64,000 nt of DNA from Lantana camara (taxonomy: Eukaryota; Streptophyta; Magnoliopsida; Lamiales; Verbenaceae). The stretch covers positions 22,511,001-22,575,000 of the forward strand of contig CM074859.1 of NCBI GenBank assembly GCA_037501455.1, in the 5' to 3' direction. Position numbers and translations under genes: made by a program. Of this stretch, positions 44,954 to 56,185 are shown piece after piece; positions within the stretch are counted from its first letter, which is position 1; the number at the start of each line of letters is the position of its first letter. The notes beneath the pieces were generated by a model that saw only the letters and a list, made by a program, of their open reading frames with translations, was not told the origin of the DNA and made no database searches.

Positions 44954-45964
44954 ACTTCAACCTCTTTGTAATGGCCCGTTCGCGGCATGAAATACTTTTC
45001 TTTGATGGAAAGCGCGTTGTAATCATTTCCAAAAGTGCATCTATATAACAGTAAGTATTTAATTCTTCGTTTTTATTATTTACTCGCTCTTTTATCTGAT
45101 CTAATGATTCGAGCGGCAAGAGGCTTGCTCCGTGTTGAACATCTTCCACGTCGAAAAGCCCACGCGAAACCTCAATCCTACCAAAGTTACACTGTCCAGG
45201 TGTTGATAACCGTCCACCTTTAACAGTTTAAACGATTTGTAAGAATTGGTCCTAAAAATGAGCGCGTCCGACAACGGGGAGCCCAACGCTCAACTTACGC
45301 CAGCTGAGTGTTCATCGCTCCAGCTCGTGCACGTAAGAACCCCCTTTGACCCTCATCCAATGGGGTAAAGAGCACGCTCGTAAATAGTGGATGCCACTAA
45401 CACTACGACAACGCTCGTTTTTACTCCTACTAAGCCAATCCTACACGGATTTCCTAAGTTCAAATTCAAGCCTCAAGGAGAATACAGCGAGGGAATGTTC
45501 ATAAAGATCACCCTCGCGCCTGTGTTCCCTCAAAGGTTTTCCAAGCCCAAATACACAGTTCGTTTCTACTGTGGCCAGGGAACCCTCCTAAGGGTCACCC
45601 TCGCGCCCATACTGGCAATAAGCCAACCGCCCGATGCCGCGAGCATCTAAGCTTAACATGCATAGTGATGAGTGTCAGAGGACCGTTGTAAAAGACGTCC
45701 TGGCCTACTTACACACTAATCGCAAACGCTCAAACAGAAGATTTCGATATGAAAGCGGCGAAGCTAAACAAGTTAACATCATTCATCATCCAAGAACAAA
45801 GGAAAAAAATAAACATTCAAACATCAAAGCAGTAGAGAAAGAATGCTAAAGTATGAAAAGAAACTCGAAATGTTAAAGAAATAACAGGAAAGTTAAGTAC
45901 AAGCATAAGTCGTTCATAGTGATTGCAAGGGATTTAAAACAACACGGGATCAGTACAGAGAGCT
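44954..45964. other. Convergent 3' non-coding region of Gypsy unit 3
   Basis: Counterpart of 26374-27384. One difference (CCCGATGCCG at about 45631) is private. No gene seen. Confidence 0.6.
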
Positions 45965-48841
45965 TCATTGGGCAGGAGCGTCGGGTTCAGGAGGGGCTGT
46001 TGCAAGGGGAACCGGAGCCAACACATTAGCGTCAGAGGTATGGGCCTCGCCGGGTTCATCCGCATCAGCTATGTCCATAAGGGTGCCCTCGTCTTCTATC
46101 AGGAGAGGCTCGGGATCCACCCTGTTAGCAGCAATAAACTCCCTTTGGAGTGTCTCTACCAACTCCTGATACTCAGGCTCCGCCAGATTCTCCGTGGGAT
46201 CCTCCTCTTGGACCATTGGCTCGCAATTCTCATCAAGATCCATGCGCAGCCGAGCGTCCGATCGAGCGCTTTCTGGGGCCAGCCCCAACTTCACCATTTG
46301 CCCGATCGCTTTATGGAAGAAGCGACGAGCGTTGTCAAAGCATTGGATATTGGCCGCAAACACGAAGGCCTTGGAGCGCACGAATCTTTTCACCGCCTCC
46401 CAGGATACCTTTGCCTCCAATCCCTATACTTTGCCTTGCAAGTCAGCAAGGGCTTTGTTGGCCATCTCGTTCTGGCGAGTACTTTCCGCCAGCTGCTCCC
46501 CCAGCTCCCGATTCTGTTGCTTCAGCTGGATCTCCCTCGACTTCAACTCCTTGTGACGCTCATCAAGAGTAAGATAGGCCTCGTCCGTCTTCCGAAGGTT
46601 CTCCCTCGCCTGATCCAAATCACGGTGAGCTGCGGTTAGTTGAGCGTGGAGGTTGTTGTAATCCTCTTGCAATTGGACCGGGTTAGAGACGCGCAGCAGT
46701 TTCTTGTACTTGGCCTTATGACTGGAGTATGCTTGCGCTCGACCCTGCAAGTTCTTCAGTCTTGGGATTACCTCCTGAGAAACAGTAAGCGAGGGTCATA
46801 ATCCGAGCGTGGAAAAAGAAAGGAAAATGTGGTAATAGGGAGTACAGACTTACCGTCAGCAGCGCATGGCAGGCATCATCCGCGACCCGAGCGGCGTCAT
46901 GCTCGTTTAATTTGTCATGGTCGGCAGAAAATTGAAGCTTTCCGACGATATCGGAGACCATGTTAACGGAGAAGGCGCTCTTTTTCAGTAGGACGGGACC
47001 GTCCTTCCTTTGGCGCTTGAACCGAGCGTCACCCCGGCAGCCAATCTTCCAGAATTCTTCATCTTCAGACGATGAAGTGTCGCTGCCCTCGCCCCGGTGG
47101 CCCACGACCACCTCTTTCCCCTTGCCGGAAATAGGGAGGGAATCCGGCATCCTTTTCCTCTTGCCCGGACGATCAGCCCGAAGGGTTTCATGGATACGGA
47201 CAGGCTCCCCCGAGCGGTTCCGGGACCCGCTGGAACTAAGTGAGATTGGGCCTACGGGGGCCGCCGGCGGAGGAGTGGCCTCGTGGGTACCCTCCAGCGT
47301 CAGATCCTCAATGGGGCCCGTGGGAGGTGTCACATTCCCCGCGCCCCCTCGAGCATTTCCTTGTCCTCGGCCTGATCCTCGGCGGCTAACCCTGCCCCTC
47401 GGAGCATTGGGAGGGCGGTTCTGTTGCTGTTGCTGCTGTGGAGGATCGACCGCTGGCCCCTGGGCACCTAACATACGTGAAAGGGCTTCAGCATTCATGC
47501 CTCTAGAGAGAATTTGGATGCCTGCGAGTGAAGGGAAACGAGCGTCAGATGATTGGCGATTTGAATTGTATAAACAGGAAAACAATGATAACTGTAAGTC
47601 AAAAAACTATTCTAAAGGTTAGGGATGTTAGTTCCTAGAATCTGACCGTCGAGGGCCATGATGTCAGTTGGGGGATTGAGTATCATATCAGGGGGGCAAG
47701 ATAATCCGTAGCGGAACAATATCTTTTCGTTCTTCACTAGTGTCTCCGCCTTAATCCACTTCTTTTCAGCCCTCATCTCGAGGGCTAACCCCATCGCCCA
47801 CTCCTCAAAATCCTTATTCCTCATCCTTCCCCTAATCAACGGACCCTCGCCATGAATCATCCATTGACGGTGAACCCCAAAAATTCCCCCGGGAGCCCCC
47901 ACGAAAAAGTATTTTTCCTTCCAATGCTCGCCATACGAGGAAGATGGGGAATCTATCATCTTGAAGCCTGATTTTGCCTGAGCGTAGTAAAATCCATCTG
48001 TAGGCGACGAGCGTGGCGAGCGGGCTACTTGGACCAAGCTGTCAAAATTGATTATTGAGGGTGCTTTGCCCAAAGCCCTCATTGTTATAATGAATGCATT
48101 GATTAGAGCTATGCCATTGGGCAGAATTTGTGAAGGGCAAAGCCCTAGGTGATGGTAAAGGATGACGGCATCGTGAGCGATCGGAAACCTCAGACCGCCA
48201 GCAAGAACTGCATCCCAGTAGACCGTCATCATCCCGGACGGTGGTCGATTGGCCCTTTCCCCTTCCTCAGGAAGTCTCATGGGAAACACGACTTCATCCC
48301 AGTACGCTTTCGCCCTCAACCCCTCCAAATCCGCGAGGGTCAGAATACTCTCAATTTCGTCGGGCGACCTGTCAGTCTGGTGGCGGTTGTCTTGCCTTAC
48401 CCGAGTGGCAGGCTCCTTGCCTCTCCTCTGACGCCTTCTGGAAGGTTCAGCCTCGAATGGACGCCCGGATGGTCCTGCTTCACCCTCAGGAGCCGCCATC
48501 GCCACTGTGATCCTGTGATCTTGGGGTCTCACAGCACTGTTCAAAACAGGGAGTGCTCTCTCCCCTTGTCGCAGCATCTCCACCACATTGTCCATCTCCT
48601 CAAAAAGATCTTCCTGCTCACTGGGAACACGCTCGTTCATCCCTTGAACAGCAGCGTTCACCTCTTCCTCCCCGGTGTCAACCGGAGCCTGGGCCACCGA
48701 TATAGCCATGGGAACAACTTCACCTCCTGGGTGCGCCCTAATTAGGGGAACGGCTACGGGGACATCGCCATGAGGGGAGGAGCTACCCACCGACATCTCC
48801 TCAATCTCCCGTACATAATCATCAGCTTGATTTCCGGCCAT
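45965..48841 (-). pseudogene. Antisense three-exon gene, Gypsy unit 3, one nonsense codon
   Basis: Exons correspond to 48841-47647, 47521-46854 and 46774-45965. In exon 3 a CAG has become TAG (46424-46426, within the coiled-coil segment at K-V-Q-G-L), cutting the protein about 150 residues early. Other differences include MNERVPS in exon 1 and SNPVQ for SDPVQ in exon 3. The truncated product would keep the folded N-terminal region and most of the coiled coil. Confidence 0.75.
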
Positions 48842-49441
48842 GGTTAGTTTTCAATTCTTGGGGACGGAATTTCTAGCAGAAAGTCCAAAGGAGGATGGGA
48901 TTTCTGAAACAGATTCAAGGGAATACCTTTGCTCTTCCCTCAAGGGTTTCACTCACACAGCCTAAAACTAATGTTAGCACGGGAAAACTAAGAAGAAGGG
49001 TAAGGGATTTTTACCTAGGATGTGAAGAAAAGAGATTCGCCGGAGCTTGCAGAACTGGCAAAGGACTCTTGCTATGGATATGCTTGAAGGAAGTCTGAGT
49101 GCGTGAAAAGGCTATCAAGGCCGTGCAAACCCTTATTTATAGGGGAGATGGATCAAGGGTTAGGGCTGAAAATTCAAAAGTGCAATCATTTCCCGCCTGG
49201 GAAATCCCCCCACTTTTGGTAACCGCTTCACGTCTCCCGAGGTACACGCGCCCACGTTCCCACTCAGCATTAAATGCGGACTTGACAGCATTTAATGCGA
49301 CGTCAGTTTGTGTCCGTTACAGAAGGCCAGCAGTCTCCTCGAGGGTGATGGCCCATTCCTCGGATATTCGAAATTCAGGATTCTTCCCTTATAAATTCTA
49401 CAGTACGCTCGAAGCGATACTACAGAATTTGGGGGGCAAAA

Positions 49442-50288
49442 TGATGAGGCCTAAAAATCATCCTCGAATCAGAGCCGTCCACGTGGCAGCCCGCCACTGA
49501 TTAAAGCCCTGACGCTCGCCATGGTGGGCTCATGGGCCTTCCAGCCGCTCAAGGGCGAGCTAATTTAATCCGTCAGGTCAGCGGATAACCATTTGAGCCA
49601 AGGGCCACAACCAACGGTTTGACGCTCGTATCGCGGCCCTCAGGATTACCCTACTCGGGGAAGCACCCACATGGGGGGGGTCCACTAATACGCTCGGGAT
49701 TCCGACGCTCAAGGGTCATATATCGCGAGGAGGCCATCCACGCATTCTTCGAGCGTCACCAACACTCGGGCATGTCCATGCCCCGTTCCGTTGGATCCGA
49801 ACCTCGGTAGAAAGAATCTTAGGCCCATCCCCCCGTGTAACCCTCGTCAACAACCTCTGACACAAAAGTACTGTGCACCGCGCACCTGACACGCCGTCTC
49901 TCTTTTCAGGGATGTCATTCTCACTCCACCAAAAGCTGACGCGTGTTAGGGCAACACAGGTTTGGGGACCACATGTTCAATTTACCCATCTGCCCCCATC
50001 CCTAACATATAAATAGGAGAGAAGCCATGCATTCTCCCCCAAGTTATCATCTGCATAAAAAACCATACACATCGTTCTGGGCATTTTCCACTGATCTTCT
50101 CAAGCTCTTCATTCACCACAGTAACTCTATCCTTATAGTTTTGACACTTGGTGTTATCCTAGCTGGAAGAACCCACGCTCAAAAGGAAACCCAGATCCTG
50201 AGGCCCCCTCGCCTGTGATGGTATTTCCCTTTTTATACAAATTCTAAAGTGTTGTTGCATTAGGAAACCCAGATTTCTTGCACCATCA
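49442..50288 (+). repeat. Gypsy LTR 4 (847 bp), followed by truncated gag
   Basis: The G-run is 8 long. It shares AGGCCCCCTC with LTR3 and has a private change GATGGTATTT (about 50218-50223). It is followed by primer site, leader and the first ~30 codons of gag, then a break at 50482. Confidence 0.95.
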
Positions 50289-50482
50289 TTTTTGGCGCCG
50301 TCTGTGGGAAACCATCACCACCATCTTTGGTATTGCCAGTTTCTTCCTCTGAAAGCTAGTTGAAAAGTAACACCCAAGTCTTGAATCATGGTTACTGCCA
50401 CAAGATCTGGAACTTTAGGGAACAGGGGAGGTCTTCCTCCCACCAACGGAGAAAACGCTGAGAGCCCTGTTCTCGCCGGAGG
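50289..50482 (+). pseudogene. Gypsy unit 4 stub: primer site, leader and first ~30 gag codons
   Basis: Matches unit 1 from the primer site through gag (ATG at 50388) and stops matching after CCGGAGG at 50482. There the next bases are TACATAAG instead of the GGCACC of full copies. This is the right edge of the array. Confidence 0.92.
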
Positions 50483-50895
50483 TACATAAGTGTCAAGGTA
50501 CATAAGTTACATACATCAGTTAACTCCCATTGGATACATTTGTTTATGGCTTGTCCAATATTTACGATACCATGACGAGGTTTCGATAACCTTTCATTTC
50601 GAACAAGTGCCTTTTTAATCCCCACTTGGTAATAAAGAGGTCTATCTCCTTTACGATCCATATAACCATATAAAATACCTTCCGCCACAATTTCTTTCTG
50701 TATTCCATGAGAATTTATAAGCACTTTAGCCCCAACCTATGAAAATATTATAGAACACTAGTTAGAGAAGATGCCTCAATTAAACTATTCAATGTTTAAC
50801 TAATTATTTGATCTTCAAAACTTTCAAAAGCTCAATTATACCTTAATTCGATGAAAATCATCAACACCTTGTTCTGCATCCCCAGTAACAACAAT
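50483..50895 (-). pseudogene. CACTA (En/Spm) transposase fragment, two exons
   Basis: On the minus strand, exon 50895-50842 (IVVTGDAEQGVDDFHRIK) joins in frame to exon 50736-50483 through a GT-AG intron (donor GTATAA, acceptor TTTTCATAG). The second exon encodes VGAKVLINS, EIVAEGILY, LYYQVGIKKAL, LSKPRHG and NIGQAINKCIQWEL. This pattern (variable target start, VA-G, a Val-rich core, then AI-I-W) is that of the Tnp1/En-Spm-type domain of plant CACTA proteins. The coding sequence runs into the broken Gypsy gag at 50482. It may be the other part of the CACTA element whose terminus is at 18954 (inference). Confidence 0.65.
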
Positions 50896-53785
50896 CTACA
50901 TTAATAAAATATATCTCAATCAAATTAATCTAAGCAAAATTAATTTTCATGAATTTTACCATGCATTAGCAACAATAAATAACTCACAATAATATCATAA
51001 CTAAAGGTGTGAGAATGAAAATCATATATCAATTAATAGGGAATAAAAAGAGCTCCAGACTAATGAAACTGAATAAAAGTGGCTGCCAAAAAATTAGGCC
51101 AAGATCAGAAGGCCCAATTCAGATTCTTGTCAATTTTCTAGAGTCTGAACTGCCCGAGGCCCAATAAAATAAGCCCATGCCTTGATTGATATTCCAACAT
51201 TCCCAAAGGGCTGATCGGCAAGACCAAAAAGCTGCTGCAGCCATAATAAAATTCAGCCTGATGAAGGCCCAAAAAATCCTCATATTGATTCATTAATGGC
51301 TACGCCTACTGCCATGATGAAATCCGCCCAAATAAGTCCCAAAATCTCAAGATTGAAGCCGCAGCCAAAAACCATTATGTTGTGAAGAATTAAGAGCAGG
51401 CCCAAAGCACAAGTCCGAACCTTGCATACGTCCAGAAAATTCAGGAGCCCAGTTCGTTGTTGGCTTTTTCTCTTTCGTTTTTCAGCGATGATCAATGTTG
51501 GATTTCTTAGACTTCCGATTAACAATAGCTTCATCCGTTTTAGTTGGCAGAGGTTCGTCCAGCAGGTATTCCTCATCATCAGACTTAAAGCAAATGTCGA
51601 GGCCTCCTTTCGGGTGCGGCTGTGGATCGGTACAACTATAGGGTGGCATCTCTAACAGATTGTTTCTTGGTTTTAGGTGGGAATTCGGGTATGGATGTTG
51701 TGTGTGAAGCTGTTGAGTTGAGGAATAGTCACCTTGCTTTGAGTTGAGGTACCTTGTGCATCAAAGGCAAAACCCTAGGAGCAGAAACCAAATTTCAGAG
51801 GGCACTCCGTTTCTCTGCCACTGGATTGCAATTCATTCTTGATTAATCGCAATTTAGGTAATATATTCCCGTCCCAGCTCCGGAAACCCTAGAATATTGA
51901 GCTCTGCTCAAGTCCGCTCTAACCCTAAGGATTTTGCACGCATTGTTTATTGTATTTTGGGGGAATGGGTGGGGAATTGTTGATTGGGCATTTAATTTCG
52001 TGCATTTTGTTTGAATTGCGCCGAGGGCTTCTGCTGTTGAGTTTGAGCTGCACATGTGAGCTCCTGAAATGATGGGAGTAGTTATGGGAATTCTGTATTT
52101 CATGCCGAATTAGTTGAGCTATGCGTACCTTGCCTGCCTTTGTACTCTTCTGAAGCCTTGAGTTGGTTGGTATGAAATTTAGTACATGAGACAATGGGTA
52201 GAGAAGTTTGTGCATTTACATTGGCAATCGTTATCTGATTTTTGGTCACTCCTCTAACTTTGTCAATCGCTAATAAGAAAACAAACTTTAATTTGCTTTA
52301 TTTATAGTCTTCGAATTAGTGACACATCAGATGGGAAATTAATGATGGACGTGGCAGCATCAGGTCACTCTATAATGCAAATGCATGCGATACATTTTTC
52401 ATACTTATGCTCTGTCTGGGGGAGGTTCCAGATTTGTTACCAATCTTTGGAAAATGGGAAACGAAATCGCTGTAACTCTTGTCCACTTACCTTCTTAGTG
52501 TTAGGAAATCTATATGTGCACTATGCTGCTTGCCTCTCTCTTTGTGCGTGTAGTGCGCAATTGCATGTTGCAACTGGTGTGACCATAGGTCCTATACCTT
52601 TATGCGCATGCGCTTTAGGATAATGAATTCATAAAACTGTTTGTTTTGACATTATATAGGATCTATGATGCACGGATATGCAAGAAATTGGTTCATCTAA
52701 ATATCTAATGCTGTAATGCAGATTGAACACTAATGCGTACTTGTGTGGCACTTATCCAAGATTATCTGAAGTTTAGAATTAAATGGAAATGTTAGATAAG
52801 ATGTACCCTCGTGGTATATTGCACTTACCAATGCATCCACAAATTTTGAAAGAGCCTATGACTAAATCAATATAAAATAAGTTTTTATGTCCTTTTGGAA
52901 AAATAAAGGCATGCTCAGATGTCCTCTGATAATGAGAATGCCAAACCATGGTGCCTTGGAGAGGAAGAAAGTTTGGTATTCTCTAGAAAGGAAATTGTTT
53001 ATCTATTTCAAATTAGAACCAGTTTATTTGATGGCTCTTCAACTTTGTCTGGACAAGTGGTTGAGTGAAATGAATAGGCCATGTAAATTGTTTTTTGGGC
53101 ACAAATTTACTTTTACGTAAAAATAAATAATCTATCTATAAATTAGGTCATGTGTTGTCGCCATTGGTTTTGCATTGGGTTGTTGGGTTATTATCTATGC
53201 TAAAACCATCTTGCGAACTTCTCTACATCCTACATCTGTTCATGCAATGGGTTACCACCGTGAGCAGTAGTGTAATATGATGTCAGGGACTCGGGATGAC
53301 GGTACTATTTTTCTAGACTAATGAGCCCTACAAAATGTTTGGATTATGTACATGATGAATTCAATTACAGGTCATATGACTCCTATCTTTATTTATTGTT
53401 GTATTGCCATACATTGTACTATTAATAAACACAGTTAAGAACCATGAAGGCAGTTGTAGTTAATGGCTGATGATGGCTAATCTCAAAGTTTGATTTGTTT
53501 GACACTGTGAAATTGAACTCTCCTGGGGTGATTGGTTTTCAGAATTGTCTTTGCTATTAATCAGTCTCTTCCTAGGTCCTTAGGCTTATGTGATCAATTG
53601 TATGATCAAATGGGGAGCAAACTAAAAATTGAGTCCACATTTGGGGATTTTTCGCACATTACCTGTAAAATAAATGATAAAATAATATATATACTTTTTC
53701 GAAAAATAATTATTGATATCAATAGTTCCTTAGCCTCAATTCAGAACAACAAATATCACTCTTACAGGACGGTTGCTTCACAACA
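50896..53785. other. AT-rich region upstream of the PPR gene, no confirmed gene
   Basis: Bases 50896-51660 may hold further CACTA remnants; the minus strand at 51480-51580 encodes an acidic stretch (DEEYLLDEPLPTKTDE) that I cannot place. Bases 51730-51900 look like a plant 5' leader, with AAACCCTAG words. The block 51781-51825 recurs at 58368-58412. From 51900 to 53785 I see only short ORFs; the distal part presumably holds promoter and leader of the PPR gene. Confidence 0.45.
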
Positions 53786-56185
53786 ATGGCGTCCCTCGTC
53801 GGACCCGCCGCATTACCGCCGCCGCACAACTGCCGGAACCAGACAAGGAATAATCTGAAACCTGGCCCACAACCATCAAATGTCCCGTCAACCGATGATT
53901 ACAACAGGAACTCGGTCTCTATAACTGAGAGAAGATTCAAGCTTGCGAAGACGAAGGAGAGAGAAGCTAGGGAGAGGAAAGAGGAAACAAACAGAAAGAT
54001 AGCTTCCCAGAAGGCCATCTCAATTATACTACGAAGAGAAGCCACAAAGGCAGTCATCGAAAAGAAGAAGGGTAATTCCAAGAAACTGCTGCCTCAAACT
54101 GTTCTCGAAGCTCTTCACGAGCGCATCACCGCTTTGCGCTGGGAATCTGCTCTCAAGGTTTGTTGCCCAGATTAAAAGGAACCCTTTTGCTTAATTTGGT
54201 TTCTTTTCTTTTGTGTTAATTGGTGTAAAGTTTCAATCTTTTGTTTTGGCATCTGTATTGTGGTTTGTGCAAATGTGAGTCTTAGGTTTGATTGCTGCTT
54301 AATATGATTATGCGAGTGTTCTATGAAATGCTGTGTGTTGTCTCACTACATTTTATCAGTATCACAGACGGAGTCAGAAACTCAACTGGGAAGGCAATAT
54401 TTTCTATTATATCAGATGATATCTGTCATTTTAGGTGGTATAATGTTCAAACTTGATAATTGATATGTATGTGTGTGTTTTTTGCTTAGAATGATAGAAA
54501 ATTAGGAGAAGGGCTTCCTTGAAATTGCCTCGGTAGTTATAATTATGTAGATGATAACATGTTTCTTCTGACAAAATGATCAGTTGGGAGAGGAAGCTGC
54601 AAAAATGCATTTGAAATGGGCATGGAAGTTAAAGAGTTGAATAGTTAAGTTATAGTTGGAGAAAATGTTTATCAGCTCCACGAACAAAAAGAAAAACAAA
54701 ATAAATCAAGCGGCTCGAGAAAACATGCTCTAAAAGAGTTACAGGGAATCGACATGAAAAGAATCTGTTAATGAGTTTTGAAGTTTATGATAGTCATGTT
54801 TTCACTTTCAGATTTTTACAGAATTATCTTTTCAGGTTTTCGAACTACTTCGTGAGCAACTTTGGTACAAGCCCAACTCTGGTATATATATCAAGCTTAT
54901 TGTCATGCTTGGGAAATGCAAGCAGCCTGAGAAAGCTCACACCTTATATCAGGCAATGATTGATGAAGGTTGTATTGTGGACCGTGAAGCTTACACTGCT
55001 CTTATGTCTGCCTACAGCCGAAGTGGCCTTTTTTACAAAGCATTTTCCATTCTTGAACAAATGAAGAAGATGCCCAACTGTGAACCCGATGTCTATACTT
55101 ACTCGATCCTCATAAAGTCGTGTGTCCAAGTTTATGACTTTGACAAAGTTCAATATTTGCTTTCAGAAATGGAAGTTCAAGGAATCAGGCCCAACACGAC
55201 AACGTATAATACTCTCATTGATGCTTATGGGAAAGCAAAGAAGTAAAGTCCCTTTTTTGCCCTTGACTAGTTTGATTATGAACACATGGTTAAATGATGT
55301 CTTGATTCAAATCTTCGTAAGCTTTTCAGTTTTGATTTTGTGTGGCAATCTCAAAAGGGGGTCTTACAAACTTTTAACTAAGGCTAAGAGGGGAAGTTTG
55401 CGTAATTCATATAGTTATAGGGGAAGTCAGTGTAACTAGCCCTTTATAGGTTGCAGAATGTGTTCCCTTTGTAACCTAATGTTATTCTCACTTTTCTTGC
55501 TAATAGGTTCACAGAAATGGAATCAATTCTTGTACAGATGCTTAGGCAAAAGGATTGCCAACCTGATTTTTGGACAATGAACTCCACACTTAGAGCATTT
55601 GGAGGCAGTGGACAAATCGAAATGATGGAAAAATGCTACGAAAAGTTCCAACGAGCTGGGATCGAGCCCTCCATCAAAACGTTCAACATACTCTTGGATT
55701 CCTACGGCAAAACAGGAAACTACAAGAAGATGAGTGCCGTAATGGAATACATGCAGAGATACCACTTCTCATGGACCATCATAACATACAACATCGTCAT
55801 AGATGCATTTGGGAGAGCCGGCGATATAAAATAGATGGAGTTCTTGTTTAGGCTAATGCAGTCGGAGAGAATAAAACCCAACTGTGTAACCCTCTGTTCA
55901 CTCGTTAAAGCTTATGGGCGTGCTGGAAAAGCCGAAAAGGTCAAAGCTGCTTTGAGGTTTGTCGATAATTCTGACGTTATGCTTGATACGGTGTTCTTTA
56001 ACTGCTTGGTGGATGCTTACGGCACGATGGGGTGTTTCGGAGAGATGAGAGGAGTGGTTGAAATGATGAAGAGGAGCAGTTGCGAGCCGGATAAGGTCAC
56101 GTTTAGAACGATGATTAAAGCCTACGAGATTGGTGGGATGAACTGCCATGCTAAGGAGATCAGGAATCAACTTGCTTCTTTGTAG
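53786..56185 (+). CDS. EMB2750: P-class PPR protein, EMB2750/PPR2 (At3g06430)-like, with internal amber codon
   Basis: Exons 53786-54157, 54836-55242 and 55507-56185 have GT-AG introns and join in one frame of 486 codons including the stop. The N-terminus is Ser/Pro/Arg-rich and fits a chloroplast transit peptide, followed by a basic helical stretch. From about residue 125 come roughly ten 35-residue PPR helical pairs, such as YIKLIVMLGKCKQPEKAH, VYTYSILIKSC and TTYNTLIDAYGKAKK. Wording and layout match Arabidopsis At3g06430, reported to bind plastid 23S rRNA and to be needed for embryo development. One anomaly: codon 55832-55834 is TAG (AGDIK-stop-MEFLF) where the family has Gln (CAG). Translation would end after about 368 residues, losing the last three or four repeats. 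It could be an allele, a sequencing error or a pseudogene. Confidence 0.8.
55832..55834 (+). other. In-frame TAG in exon 3 of the PPR gene
   Basis: Reads AAA-TAG-ATG-GAG. The frame is open before and after it and the downstream PPR motifs are well preserved, so the change (probably CAG to TAG) is recent or an error. Confidence 0.85.

Larger units (their letters stand above)
19297..50482 (+). mobile_element. Head-to-tail array of a Tat-type Ty3/Gypsy retrotransposon sharing LTRs
   Basis: Four direct LTRs begin at 19297, 30862, 42421 and 49442. Units are 11,565, 11,559 and 7,021 bp, then a stub of 1,041 bp ending inside gag. Each internal region starts with the primer site TTTTTGGCGCCGTCTGTG and ends with the polypurine tract TTGGGGGGCAAAA. 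Domain order PR-RT-RNH-aRNH-IN and a large antisense gene in the 3' region are hallmarks of the Tat lineage of plant Ty3/Gypsy. Five bases before LTR1 are CGAGT; no matching duplication follows the truncated right end. Near-identity of units implies a very recent origin. Likely causes are unequal recombination between LTRs or concatemer integration (inference). Confidence 0.93.

Noticed and set aside
50315..50724. Minus-strand ORFs spanning the Gypsy stub and CACTA junction as one gene
   Set aside because: The frame joins two unrelated elements; only the part from 50483 rightward has CACTA similarity.
53532..53858. ORF overlapping the start of the PPR gene
   Set aside because: Runs in another frame from the PPR exon, whose ATG at 53786 gives the transit-peptide-like start.
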